Assembly (NCBI GenBank): GCA_002839355.1
Contig: PGXW01000018.1
Location: 1-64,000, forward strand
DNA: 64,000 nucleotides
DNA from: Spirochaetae bacterium HGW-Spirochaetae-2
GTDB taxonomy: Bacteria; Spirochaetota; Spirochaetia; Sphaerochaetales; Sphaerochaetaceae
Direction: 5' to 3'
In this document: in pieces, positions 1-7,782 of the stretch
Position numbering within the stretch: position 1 is the first letter of the stretch
How the letters are laid out: each line of letters opens with the position of its first letter
Notes under the pieces: generated by a model
Told to the model about the DNA's origin: nothing
The model's database searches: none
What the model saw: only the letters and a program-made list of their open reading frames with translations
Made by a program: the position numbers and the translations under genes

Positions 1-405
1 CAGGGAACGGCCGAACTTTACGCCGGTTGCAAGTTTCGCATATCCGATACCGTCGGCATCGTCAATCGATCCAAGCACATCGTTCGTATGTGCAATGTAC
101 AGGTCGAACTCGTTGAAACGATCGTTCGACTTCACCACCATATCTTCCGTGGGGGCCTTGCGCTCGACAACTGCAGGTGCAGGTGCGGCAACAGCTTCCA
201 CTGGTGGACTTACTACAGGTTCCTTGACTGGAGCCGGTGCTTCTACTACAGCGGCTGCAGGTGCAACTACTGGAGCGGCAGGCTCGACAACTGGCGGTGC
301 CGGTTCAATCGCCTCAACTTTCGGGGTTGTTTGACAACCTATGAACGCAAAGGCAAGTAGTGCGACCAGCAGTGTCGTGATTAGACTTCTTGAAAGACGT
401 TTCAC
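1..405 (-). CDS. 5'-nucleotidase-like lipoprotein, N-terminal part (runs off the window)
   Basis: The leftward reading frame gives 135 codons and is open at the window edge. It starts with a lipoprotein signal (VKRLSR, a hydrophobic stretch, then AFIGC, where the Cys would be lipidated). A linker of about 50 residues rich in Ala, Pro, Val and Glu follows. Then comes a segment beginning YIAHTNDVLGSI, which resembles the first metal-binding block of UshA-type 5'-nucleotidases and UDP-sugar hydrolases. I chose the GTG at 405 because the AGGAGG at about 411-417 precedes it with good spacing; an in-frame ATG at 420 would place that ribosome site inside the gene. The usual second ligand in HTNDxH is Leu here, so activity is uncertain. 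It would act outside the inner membrane on nucleotides or sugar nucleotides. Confidence 0.6.
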   Translation of the reverse strand, partial: MKRLSRSLITTLLVALLAFAFIGCQTTPKVEAIEPAPPVVEPAAPVVAPAAAVVEAPAPVKEPVVSPPVEAVAAPAPAVVERKAPTEDMVVKSNDRFNEFDLYIAHTNDVLGSIDDADGIGYAKLATGVKFGRSL

Positions 406-533
406 GTGTTTCCTCCTCATGGACATTCTTTTGAGTCATTATACATCACCACTATAACACACAGTATAAATTCTGGATACAGAAAAAATGTGAATATCCC
501 ACTTGTTATAGGCCGATTCCATATGCAAACACC

Positions 534-1775
534 TCACAGGACCAAGAAAATGAATCCTTTCAAATATTCGGACTCGGGAAACGAGAGCCGTATCGGGTGG
601 TCGGACGATTGCCCAAGTGTTTCGAGAATCTGGACTTCCCTCCGCGCATCCTTTGCTGCCCAGGCGATCGCGGTGCGCAACATGTCCCTGGTGACACCCG
701 AAGAACAGGAGAAGGTCGCCACGATTCCACCACGTGTCGACTTCTGGATCGCCAACCTGTTCAAATCCTTGTATGCGCGCAATGCTCCGTCGACCTGGGC
801 TTTCGTATGGGCCAGTTTGGGAGGGTCGAGGACAATCAGGTCATAGGAATTCGCCTGCATGTCACGCAAATACTGGAACACATCGGCCTGCTCGACATGC
901 AACCGGTCCATGGCATCGGCCGGAAGCCTTCCCTTCCCGACATTCAGCGCCAATTGTGTGGCAAGCCGCTCCAACGCCGGTGCGGAACTATCGACAGCGG
1001 TGACCGAGCGGGCCCCTTGGGCCAGCATATTGAATGAGAATGCGCCGGTATAGGAGAAGGCATCGAGGACATTCCTGTCCCGCGCGTACGCCGCGACGCG
1101 ACTACGATTGTCCCGCTGGTCGCAAAAGAAACCGCTCTTCTGCCCTGTTCCGGGCTGGAACGAATAGTAGAGTCCATGTTCCCTGAATATGACTTCGGTA
1201 TCCTCCCGGTCGGCGACAAGGAGGCCCCCAACATAGCGTTCGGTCGTCTCCTGAAGTTTCTCGACACCGCAAAAGGTAGGATCTGTCGTCACCAGTACCA
1301 CCAGTGGGTTCAGCAGCTTCTGCAGCGTTTGGACCACCACGAGACGATGGTCCCATGCGACCCGCGCCGAAATCATGCACATGATCGTGCTACCATATAT
1401 ATCTATGGCGATTCCCGGAAGGAAATCGGCTTCCCCATGGACAAGCCGGAACGTATTGGTTTTCTTGGAGGTTTGGAAGAAATGCATTCTCCGTTGAATG
1501 GATGCCGACAAGGTCTCGACCCACCAATTGGTATTCGGAACCGTCTCGGGATTCCAACTGAGCAGTCGGATCAGGATATGGCTGTCGGTATCGTACCATC
1601 CGTAGGCAATGAAGCTTCCCGTCGAATCCTCGACCCTGACAATACCCGGACGACTCGGGACTGTTTTCTTGGAGGACGGTTCGACTGCCCCGCTGAACAC
1701 CCACGGGTGGTGTCTCACCAGCTGCTTTTCCTTGCCCTCTTTGATACGGACTGTTGCCATAGGTGATTCATCCAT
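534..1775 (-). CDS. rlmI: 23S rRNA cytosine C5-methyltransferase, RlmI family
   Basis: This 413-residue protein has an N-terminal PUA-like RNA-binding domain (about residues 5-80, with HPWVFSGAV) and a class I SAM-dependent methyltransferase domain. Visible motifs are GQKSGFFCDQRDNR (211-224), the SAM-binding loop VLDAFSYTGAFS (near 236-247), DLIVLDPPK (312-320) and a late FSCSS segment that holds the likely catalytic cysteine. Length and motif order match RlmI/YccW, which makes m5C in 23S rRNA. The ATG at 1775 has GGGAG upstream; a second in-frame ATG five codons later has no such site. Methylating the same base as the E. coli enzyme is assumed from the family. Confidence 0.85.
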   Translation of the reverse strand: MDESPMATVRIKEGKEKQLVRHHPWVFSGAVEPSSKKTVPSRPGIVRVEDSTGSFIAYGWYDTDSHILIRLLSWNPETVPNTNWWVETLSASIQRRMHFFQTSKKTNTFRLVHGEADFLPGIAIDIYGSTIMCMISARVAWDHRLVVVQTLQKLLNPLVVLVTTDPTFCGVEKLQETTERYVGGLLVADREDTEVIFREHGLYYSFQPGTGQKSGFFCDQRDNRSRVAAYARDRNVLDAFSYTGAFSFNMLAQGARSVTAVDSSAPALERLATQLALNVGKGRLPADAMDRLHVEQADVFQYLRDMQANSYDLIVLDPPKLAHTKAQVDGALRAYKDLNRLAIQKSTRGGIVATFSCSSGVTRDMLRTAIAWAAKDARREVQILETLGQSSDHPIRLSFPESEYLKGFIFLVL

Positions 1776-1836
1776 GCCGCATAACTCCCATTGGATTCAA
1801 TCTAACGCATCGTCGGACTAGAGACAAGAGCAAACA

Positions 1837-1860
1837 AAAAACCTGTGCTATTCGCACAGG
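1837..1860 (-). terminator. Rho-independent terminator of the 56-residue protein gene
   Basis: On the minus strand a 7-bp perfect stem (CCTGTGC/GCACAGG, five-base loop, 1842-1860) runs directly into a run of six T. It starts 24 bases after the stop codon of the small gene at 1884-2054, as expected of an intrinsic terminator. Confidence 0.85.
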
Positions 1861-1883
1861 ATCCGTTGCACAGTGTCAAAAAC

Positions 1884-2054
1884 CTACATGAGGTCTTTGG
1901 GTTTGCGTGCCGTGTTGCCGCTCTTCTCGCAGTAGGCGACATGTCGAAGCTTACCGTTCTCGAAAACGGACTTCATTTTGATAGCTCCGCCCCAGCGGCT
2001 AGTAAGAACCTTTTCGCCACCACGACGTGCGTTCTTGGAAATTGCACCTGCCAT
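1884..2054 (-). CDS. Small basic conserved-looking protein, 56 residues, unknown function
   Basis: A short gene (MAGAISKNARRGGEKVLTSR at the start) with a clear ribosome site, GGAGGG eight bases before the ATG at 2054, and its own intrinsic terminator after the stop. The product is very basic with a single Cys (VAYCEKSG) and ends ARKPKDLM. Composition and size are like a small ribosomal or nucleic-acid-binding protein, but it does not match L28, L31, L33, S21 or THX as I know them, so I assign no function. Good translation signals plus a private terminator argue that it is a real, probably well-expressed gene. Confidence 0.75.
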   Translation of the reverse strand: MAGAISKNARRGGEKVLTSRWGGAIKMKSVFENGKLRHVAYCEKSGNTARKPKDLM

Positions 2055-2190
2055 ATTGGTATCCCTCCATCATATACATTCATAACATCTGACGATGAAC
2101 TATAGCAAATCCCCGATGTTTCGTCAAAGGTGCAAACCGCTTCTGGCCGAAAATATTGTAAAGACCGCTCCTTTGACGTACACTCGGCAT

Positions 2191-2568
2191 ATGGAAAAAC
2201 TCCGTCGGATCCTCCGCAAGGCAACCAGAGAACTGTTTCTCTTCCCCACCCATCTCTACCGTGTGGTCATTTCGCCTTGGTTGCCGCCCTCCTGCATCTA
2301 TACCCCATCCTGTTCGGCATACATGGTCGAATCTGTCCGACGTCATGGTATCCTCAAGGGAACTGCGCTCGGTCTGGCCAGGATCGGACGCTGCCACCAC
2401 ACGTTTTTCTACGGAGGACCAGATCCGGTACCCGAGGAATTCTCCTGCAAGGCAGTGAAGACACCCTATACGATTTTCCGACGGCACCGCCACAAGAACC
2501 ACGACGAGGGGAATGCGGAACAACCATCGGAAGAGACGGGCAGGAAGTCCGAACACCTCAACGGGTAA
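2191..2568 (+). CDS. yidD: Membrane protein insertion efficiency factor YidD
   Basis: This 125-residue protein carries the YidD (UPF0161) core: PWLPPSCIYTPSCSAYMVES, then HGILKG, LARIGRCHH and GGPDPVP, with the family's conserved cysteines. An amphipathic N-terminus fits its known place on the inner face of the membrane beside YidC. A basic, charged tail of about 40 residues follows the core. The ATG at 2191 is chosen because the family starts about ten residues before the core helix; the reading frame stays open upstream but with no family resemblance. The ribosome site is weak. Its 3' end overlaps the convergent udk gene by 11 bases. Confidence 0.85.
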   Translation: MEKLRRILRKATRELFLFPTHLYRVVISPWLPPSCIYTPSCSAYMVESVRRHGILKGTALGLARIGRCHHTFFYGGPDPVPEEFSCKAVKTPYTIFRRHRHKNHDEGNAEQPSEETGRKSEHLNG

Positions 2569-3166
2569 TGTCCTTCACAAACGTTATCAAAACCCGCAAG
2601 GCATTCTCGTTATGCCCGCCTTCGGGAATCACGATATCGGCAAACTCCTTTGTCGGTTCGATAAAGCTGAAATGCCCTGGACGGACAACCTCGAGGTACT
2701 GGCGGACAACCGATTCCACTGTCCTTCCCCGCTCGGTCATATCACGGTTGAGGCGACGGATGAACCGTATGTCATCGGGAGTGTCGACATAGAGCTTCAA
2801 ATCGAGCAGGTCCCGGATCTGCCTGTCGTACAGCACCATGAGACCTTCGATGATCACCAGCGGACGGGGTTCGACATGTATCGAATCCTCCCGTCTCCTG
2901 TGGTGGACAAAATCATACTGGGGCATCTCTATGGAACGCCCTGCCTTGAGTTCACTCAACTGCTTGTGGAGCAGCGGTGTATCGAACGCGTCGGGGTGGT
3001 CGAAATTGTAGGCGGTGATATTCTCGTTGCTGATATACTCGGCCGAGTGGTAATAGTTGTCCTGTGGAATAAATACGAAATCGCTCACAACCTCGCTGAT
3101 CTTCCTGACAATGGTCGACTTGCCCGACCCGGAACCACCCGTGATCCCTATGATTCGCACATCCAT
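2558..3166 (-). CDS. udk: Uridine kinase
   Basis: A 202-residue P-loop kinase of the Udk/phosphoribulokinase family, which phosphorylates uridine or cytidine to the monophosphate in the cytoplasm. The Walker A loop GGSGSGKST lies at residues 10-18. It is followed by the family's FIPQDNYYHS, the NFDHPDAFD substrate segment and VIIEGLMVLYD. The length is typical. The ATG at 3166 has GAGGGG seven bases upstream; the GTG two codons earlier would be too close to that site. The 3' end overlaps yidD on the other strand. Confidence 0.9.
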   Translation of the reverse strand: MDVRIIGITGGSGSGKSTIVRKISEVVSDFVFIPQDNYYHSAEYISNENITAYNFDHPDAFDTPLLHKQLSELKAGRSIEMPQYDFVHHRRREDSIHVEPRPLVIIEGLMVLYDRQIRDLLDLKLYVDTPDDIRFIRRLNRDMTERGRTVESVVRQYLEVVRPGHFSFIEPTKEFADIVIPEGGHNENALRVLITFVKDITR

Positions 3167-3232
3167 GCCCACACCCCTCGCCTATCGATTTTATCCATGG
3201 TACCGCTTGGGATACGAAACGACAAGTGGGAA

Positions 3233-3628
3233 CTAGTGGATGGCGAGCAGATTCTTCACACCCCAGGCCAGCATATGGGGATCTTCGACGACATACCACC
3301 GTCTGCCGAAAATCTCTTCGGGGTGTATGCCGTCCAGTTTCTCGGGAGGATCGAAGATATCGTGGAATGGAACCGGAGGTTGGCTTGAAAACAGGACATG
3401 GTGGGTTACCGGACCACCGTCAACCGTGTACCACTCCTCCCAGAAGGCCTCGTCCAGCTTGTCGGCGGGTGGAACCGCATGGATGATATGATGCGTATCG
3501 GTTCGGACTACCTTCCACCGGTAATCGGCATATCCGTGCGTACGCTCGATGGGATCGGGAAAAACGGCACGAAGGGACAAGCCCATTTCTCCAAATGCCA
3601 TGGCTACCAGTGTATGATCAGAACCCAT
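3233..3628 (-). CDS. Unknown protein, 131 residues, behind a palindromic operator
   Basis: I do not recognise the family. The protein begins MGSDHTLVAMAFGEMGLSLR and has no signal peptide or membrane segment. It is rich in aromatic and acidic residues (YADYRWKVVRTDTHHII, EAFWEEWYTVDGG, EEIFGRRWYVVEDP), suggesting a compact soluble alpha/beta domain. The ATG at 3628 is preferred because AAGGAG lies eight bases upstream; the ATG three codons earlier would be only three bases from it. A perfect 14-bp palindrome lies 17 bases before the start, so transcription is probably controlled by a LacI-type protein. Confidence 0.65.
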   Translation of the reverse strand: MGSDHTLVAMAFGEMGLSLRAVFPDPIERTHGYADYRWKVVRTDTHHIIHAVPPADKLDEAFWEEWYTVDGGPVTHHVLFSSQPPVPFHDIFDPPEKLDGIHPEEIFGRRWYVVEDPHMLAWGVKNLLAIH

Positions 3629-3644
3629 CGCATGCACTCCTTGG

Positions 3645-3658
3645 TGAAAACGTTTTCA
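3645..3658. promoter_or_regulatory. LacI-type operator candidate TGAAAACGTTTTCA
   Basis: A perfect 14-bp palindrome centred on CG, the usual shape of LacI/GalR/CcpA-family sites. It lies between an extended -10-like TGGTACACT on the minus strand (about 3673-3681) and the start codon at 3628, where a bound repressor would block the gene at 3233-3628. No LacI gene lies nearby, so the cognate regulator is not identified. Confidence 0.6.
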
Positions 3659-3793
3659 ACCTCTGTCGGGATTGCGAGTGTACCACAAATCGACACATGG
3701 TGGCCATTAAAAATGTCGGAAGTTTGGAGGAAGTTCCAAAATAGTTACTTCCACAAGAGAAATGCGATTCCACCAGAAGAACCATTGAAAGCG

Positions 3794-4078
3794 TTATCCG
3801 TTGCGTCGCAAACGTTCGGCCCGATGTTTGATCCTGCTAATGCGCGCATCGAGGTGGTGCATGGTCACGACAATCTCGGAAATCCGTTTCTGCAGTTCTT
3901 CGGTCTGCCTGACCAGTGGTCCCGAGGCAGGAGATGAATCGAGTCTCTTTCCGGCATCGAAAAGTGCCAACTGCAGCTTTTCATGGGAAACCCGCATCTT
4001 TGCCAAATCCTTTTCGAGACGGACCGCTTCCGCCTCCATATGTTCCACCGCATGCTTGCGGATGTCGCGCAATGTCAT
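3794..4078 (-). CDS. Small coiled-coil protein, 94 residues, unknown function
   Basis: The sequence is almost wholly charged heptad-like helix: MTLRDIRKHAVEHMEAEAVR, two further coiled segments, and a basic C-terminus (KHRAERLRRNG). It has no signal or membrane segment. The ATG at 4078 follows GGAGG by eight bases; the frame extends upstream but with non-coding-like composition. It lies downstream of the epimerase gene on the same strand, with a gap of about 125 bases. It is probably a structural or DNA/RNA-associated helper; no family is recognised. Confidence 0.6.
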   Translation of the reverse strand: MTLRDIRKHAVEHMEAEAVRLEKDLAKMRVSHEKLQLALFDAGKRLDSSPASGPLVRQTEELQKRISEIVVTMHHLDARISRIKHRAERLRRNG

Positions 4079-4203
4079 CAACGGATCCTCCAGTCGAAAA
4101 GCCCGTGCCACGAACGAACGCCATATCGGGATGACAGTATAGCATGGCCACGGACAACCCGATACAGTTTTCCACCAATCCCACAACCCATCCACCAAAA
4201 TCG

Positions 4204-5067
4204 TCACATGAGGTTGTTCCGCACGAACTCCGCCGAGACGGCAGCCATGGAATCGAGATCGGGGTCCTTCACCAGTTCCCTCCACACACCGATATCGCGA
4301 CCGACCTGCCCGCCTTGCATCACAAACGGCTCCATCACCATGGGGCCATCGAATCCTATATCGTCCAAAGCCAGCTTAATCTCACTCCAGGGGATCCTTC
4401 CTGTGCCAGGCATCTTCCTGTTGGTCTCACCCAGATGGAATGCGGCGAGATATGGACCTACCCTCCGGATCGCATCACCGAAGGAATCCTCCTCGATATT
4501 CATGTGGAACGTATCCAGCAGGATACGGCATGCGGGATGGTCGACCTGTTGCATGTAGGCCACAGCCTCATGGCTATCGTTCACGATGAACTGCTCGAAC
4601 CGGTTCAGGACCTCAACGTTCAACAGTACTTCCCGTTGCGCGGCGTAGGGAGCCAACTCGCGCATGCTTTTCACGCTCTGGTCCCAGAAAGGCTGCTTGG
4701 AGTCCATTCCCACCGGCATGCTTGCAGGCCAGTATCCATGGATGGTGCCCCCGATCATCCCACCGCCCATAATGGCGACAGCATCGATCATACGTTGCAT
4801 GAAATCGAGACCCTTCCGCCTGACCGATTCGTCCAACGAGGCGACATCGAATGGTTTTTGCAATCCGATCCCGTAGGAAAGTGTCAATCCCTCTTCGTCG
4901 GCCATTGCTTTCAATTCCCGTTGCTTGCCCGCACCCAAGGTAACGATCGTACCACCGTTCAATTCGAGCTGGTCGAAGCCCAGCTTGCCTACCTTCCGAA
5001 TGAACGGAATGAAATCCACATCCCATTCATGTGTCCAAAATGCGTAATAGATCCCTACCTTTCTCAC
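4204..5067 (-). CDS. D-allulose (D-psicose)/D-tagatose 3-epimerase
   Basis: A 287-residue TIM-barrel epimerase that interconverts ketoses at C3. The start KVGIYYAFWTHEWDVDF is typical of the family. The metal ligands fall at E152 (NVEVLNRFE), D185 (LLDTFH), H211 (HLGETNR) and E246 (VMEPF), the same numbering known for the Agrobacterium and Pseudomonas cichorii enzymes. Residues H188 and R217 are also in place. The gene is last in an operon after a GntR/AraR-type regulator and an FGGY kinase, so the epimerised ketose is probably phosphorylated by that kinase. Which ketose is used in the cell cannot be told from sequence. Confidence 0.85.
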   Translation of the reverse strand: MRKVGIYYAFWTHEWDVDFIPFIRKVGKLGFDQLELNGGTIVTLGAGKQRELKAMADEEGLTLSYGIGLQKPFDVASLDESVRRKGLDFMQRMIDAVAIMGGGMIGGTIHGYWPASMPVGMDSKQPFWDQSVKSMRELAPYAAQREVLLNVEVLNRFEQFIVNDSHEAVAYMQQVDHPACRILLDTFHMNIEEDSFGDAIRRVGPYLAAFHLGETNRKMPGTGRIPWSEIKLALDDIGFDGPMVMEPFVMQGGQVGRDIGVWRELVKDPDLDSMAAVSAEFVRNNLM

Positions 5068-5082
5068 AGATACACCTCCACA

Positions 5083-6444
5083 TCAAGTTCCCAACATCCC
5101 ATGCACGACTGTGCGGGATGCATCGATATCGATATCACCTGTCGCCACCGCGCCGATCAGCGCAGAGCCGAAACCGGCCCCATCGTCGACTTGTGCAATA
5201 CCAACCGGCATGTCGAATACCCGGTTCAAGGATTCGCTGAACAGCTGGTTCTTGCGCACCGAGCTACCGGTCGCGACAATCCGAGATACTGACGAGAACA
5301 CATCCGCCGCATCGGATCGGAACGCTTCCAGTTCACCTATGATTCCATCCACGGTAGATCCGACCAGATTGCCCAATGTGAAGTTGTCCAACCCGATATT
5401 CCGGATGGATCCCCGTACCGAGGGGTCCCTTCGGGTTCCTGTCAATCGTGTATCGACAACCAGAGGTTCCCCCCCTGTGGATGCGACCGCCGCCAGCTTC
5501 ATCAGGTCGAACACTTCTTCATCCGTTATCGACACCTGCGCCGCCTGGTATACCGACATGAGAAACTTCTGCAGTGTCTCATAGGCCTTTCCGGCGGTGA
5601 GCGTCGCACCCACATGCAGATACCCCTGTCCCAGGAATGGACGCAACTCCATCGAATCGGGGCATGCCGGGGATTGGCTGAACAGGGATATCTGTCCGCT
5701 CGTCCCCAAGCTGATCAGGGCGGAGGATTCCCATTGCGAGACCATACCGAAGAACCCTGCCTGGTTATCACCCACCGGAAAAGTCACAGGAATTCCCTGT
5801 GCCGTATGTCCGGCAATCGCAAACGGTTGGCTCGCCTCGAGGAACCGGTGACCGGACGTGCCGAAGACTTCCTGCAACACAGCGGGATCGAATTCGGACG
5901 AGACAGGATCGAATGCACCATATGTGCCAAGACAACTCGGATCGGAACGGGTGCAGGTGGAACCGGTCAACCGGTTGGCGATGTATTCGAGTATCCCACA
6001 GAACCCAACCGAATTTTCGGGAACTGTCCCCAGCCGACGGTTCGCATAATGGGCGAGCAACCCGTATCCGGAAGGCAGCAGGAAACCGGTTTCCTCGAAC
6101 AGCGCATCCTGCGAGGTCTTTCCCCCGACCGGCACCATGGCCCGCTGGTCCAGCCAAGTATAGAGCGGAGACACCGCCTTTCCCCCCGCATCGTAGTAGA
6201 CGATTCCGTGGACTTGCCCGGTAATGGAGATCGATCCGATCGGCTTGTCGATGCGCGAAAGCAACGAATCGACCGATTGTTCTATCGCATGCGGATCTTG
6301 GGCATAGGCATAGGACTCACCGGTCGGGACCCGTTTGTTCGGAACCGACTGGCACCGGGGGACAGCCTTTTCTTTGAGGTCCAGGATCGTTGTGGTGATA
6401 TTTGTTGTCCCGATATCAATTCCGACATGTACGTTGTGTTCCAT
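5083..6444 (-). CDS. FGGY-family carbohydrate kinase (sedoheptulokinase-like)
   Basis: A 453-residue two-domain sugar kinase. The N-terminal phosphate loop reads VGIDIGTTNITTTILD, followed by ITGQVHG. The second domain has FPVGDNQAGFFG and SLGTSGQI, then ATGSSVRKN near the C-terminus. The spacing of the DIGTTN and GDNQA blocks is like sedoheptulokinase rather than xylulokinase or glycerol kinase. It lies 15 bases before the 3-epimerase gene and 17 bases after the regulator, so one operon is likely. Context suggests a ketose substrate made by the epimerase, such as D-allulose, D-tagatose or D-fructose; this is inference. Confidence 0.8.
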   Translation of the reverse strand: MEHNVHVGIDIGTTNITTTILDLKEKAVPRCQSVPNKRVPTGESYAYAQDPHAIEQSVDSLLSRIDKPIGSISITGQVHGIVYYDAGGKAVSPLYTWLDQRAMVPVGGKTSQDALFEETGFLLPSGYGLLAHYANRRLGTVPENSVGFCGILEYIANRLTGSTCTRSDPSCLGTYGAFDPVSSEFDPAVLQEVFGTSGHRFLEASQPFAIAGHTAQGIPVTFPVGDNQAGFFGMVSQWESSALISLGTSGQISLFSQSPACPDSMELRPFLGQGYLHVGATLTAGKAYETLQKFLMSVYQAAQVSITDEEVFDLMKLAAVASTGGEPLVVDTRLTGTRRDPSVRGSIRNIGLDNFTLGNLVGSTVDGIIGELEAFRSDAADVFSSVSRIVATGSSVRKNQLFSESLNRVFDMPVGIAQVDDGAGFGSALIGAVATGDIDIDASRTVVHGMLGT

Positions 6445-6461
6445 GGCAAGTCTCCTGTAGT

Positions 6462-7589
6462 TTAGTCCGACTCGGCACCGTATCTGGTCGAGCGTCGGAT
6501 TATGAGGGTTCCGGGAAATCGAACTGTCCTGAAGGGGCGCTGGGGATGCTTGACCCGTGCCAACATCAGTCTGACCGCTTCCTGGCTAATCAATTCGGTG
6601 GGTTGGGAAATGCTGGTCAATGGAGTCCGTATTTGTGACAGATAGCTCAGATTGTCGAATCCCGCCACCACCATATCCCTGGGTACAGCCACTTCTAGCC
6701 GACGGAGCGTATCGAGCAGGGTGATCGCAGTCCCGTCGTTCGAACAGAGGATTCCCTGGGCTCCAAGAGAAATGATGGACCTGACTGCTGTCGAATCCCT
6801 CGGGTCGGCCTGGTGGAAAACCAGGGAATCGATCGGCAGACCACAATCGAACAGGGCCTCCCTAAACCCGATCTGCCGCAACTTGATGGTCTTCGCCGAC
6901 ATGGGTGGTGAAAGGAAGTGGATATTCCGGATTTTCTGTTCGATCATGTGCTTGGTGATGATGTAGCTCGCCTGCACATGGTCCAGACTGACCAGGTCGT
7001 GGTGGCTCTGCTTGGGAAATTCCACCACATCGGAGTCGATCAGGACCACTGGAATCCGGGCATGGGAGAACGTGTCGAGGATATACTCGTTCACCGCCGT
7101 GCTGATAGTCGAATATTCGATGGGAGAGAAGAATACCCCGTCGACTTGCAATTCCACATATTTTGCACAAATCTTGTGCACCTCGTCCATGAGTGTGGGG
7201 GAATTCGGCATGACCGTCCCACCCCAGACAAGGGAACAGTTGCTCTGGGCCAGTATCCGGGTCACCTCGTTGCAGATGATATCGAACACATAGTTTACCC
7301 CAAGCCCGGGAAAGACGATACCGAACAATGACGTCTTGATGGTTGGTATTTCGGTTGTTTGGGCGATACTGAGACCTTTTTCCGTGAGAAAGGAACCTGC
7401 TCCCTGCCGTTGTACAATAAGCCCGTCGGAAACCAGTACCTCCAACGCCTTGCGCAGTGTCGGTCTGGAACAGGCATAGAATGCCGATAATTCCGTTTCA
7501 GACGGTAGTCGTCCGGCACTGTTGAATTCACCGGAATATATCCGGTATTTGAGATCATCGTATATGGCGTCGCTTTTAATCGTTTTCAA
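6462..7589 (-). CDS. GntR-type HTH regulator with LacI-type sugar-binding domain (AraR-like)
   Basis: A 375-residue regulator. Residues 1-70 form a GntR winged helix (YDDLKYRIYSGEF, LPSETELSAFYACSRPTLRKALEVL). The rest is a periplasmic-binding-protein-like effector domain as in LacI and AraR (FGIVFPGLG, DGVFFSP, VVLIDSD, VVAGFDNLSYLS). This domain order is that of Bacillus AraR. The start appears to be TTG at 7589, with GGAGAAGG just upstream. It heads the operon with the kinase and epimerase and probably represses it until a ketose or its phosphate binds. Confidence 0.85.
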   Translation of the reverse strand: MKTIKSDAIYDDLKYRIYSGEFNSAGRLPSETELSAFYACSRPTLRKALEVLVSDGLIVQRQGAGSFLTEKGLSIAQTTEIPTIKTSLFGIVFPGLGVNYVFDIICNEVTRILAQSNCSLVWGGTVMPNSPTLMDEVHKICAKYVELQVDGVFFSPIEYSTISTAVNEYILDTFSHARIPVVLIDSDVVEFPKQSHHDLVSLDHVQASYIITKHMIEQKIRNIHFLSPPMSAKTIKLRQIGFREALFDCGLPIDSLVFHQADPRDSTAVRSIISLGAQGILCSNDGTAITLLDTLRRLEVAVPRDMVVAGFDNLSYLSQIRTPLTSISQPTELISQEAVRLMLARVKHPQRPFRTVRFPGTLIIRRSTRYGAESD

Positions 7590-7609
7590 GACGGCCTTCT
7601 CCCGACTCC

Positions 7610-7638
7610 ATACTAGATGAGCCCCGTGGGGTTGTCAA
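7610..7638 (-). promoter_or_regulatory. Sigma-70-type promoter of the AraR-like/kinase/epimerase operon
   Basis: On the minus strand a perfect -35 TTGACA (7633-7638) is separated by 17 bases from TAGTAT (7610-7615), a good -10. The spacer holds CCCCACGGGG, a near-palindrome that could be an autoregulatory site. The TTG start codon lies about 20 bases further on, giving a short leader. Confidence 0.65.
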
Positions 7639-7782
7639 ATAAAAATGCGAGGATTCTTACATAACCTATACAGATTATTTTACAATTACTTTACAAGTTT
7701 GGCCAGTCAAACCAGCGGATACACCGCAATCTGCACGGCATCCCCCGGAGGTTCAACCATCGCTTTGTTGGACCGACCCGCC

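Noticed and set aside
88-360. Short rightward reading frames rich in Thr, Ala and Gly
   Set aside because: They are the complement of the Ala-Pro-Val linker of the leftward lipoprotein, which has a signal peptide, a ribosome site and a family match.
4144-5292. A 382-codon rightward open frame
   Set aside because: It is antisense to the 3-epimerase and the end of the kinase, both of which have full catalytic motifs. It shows no family resemblance.
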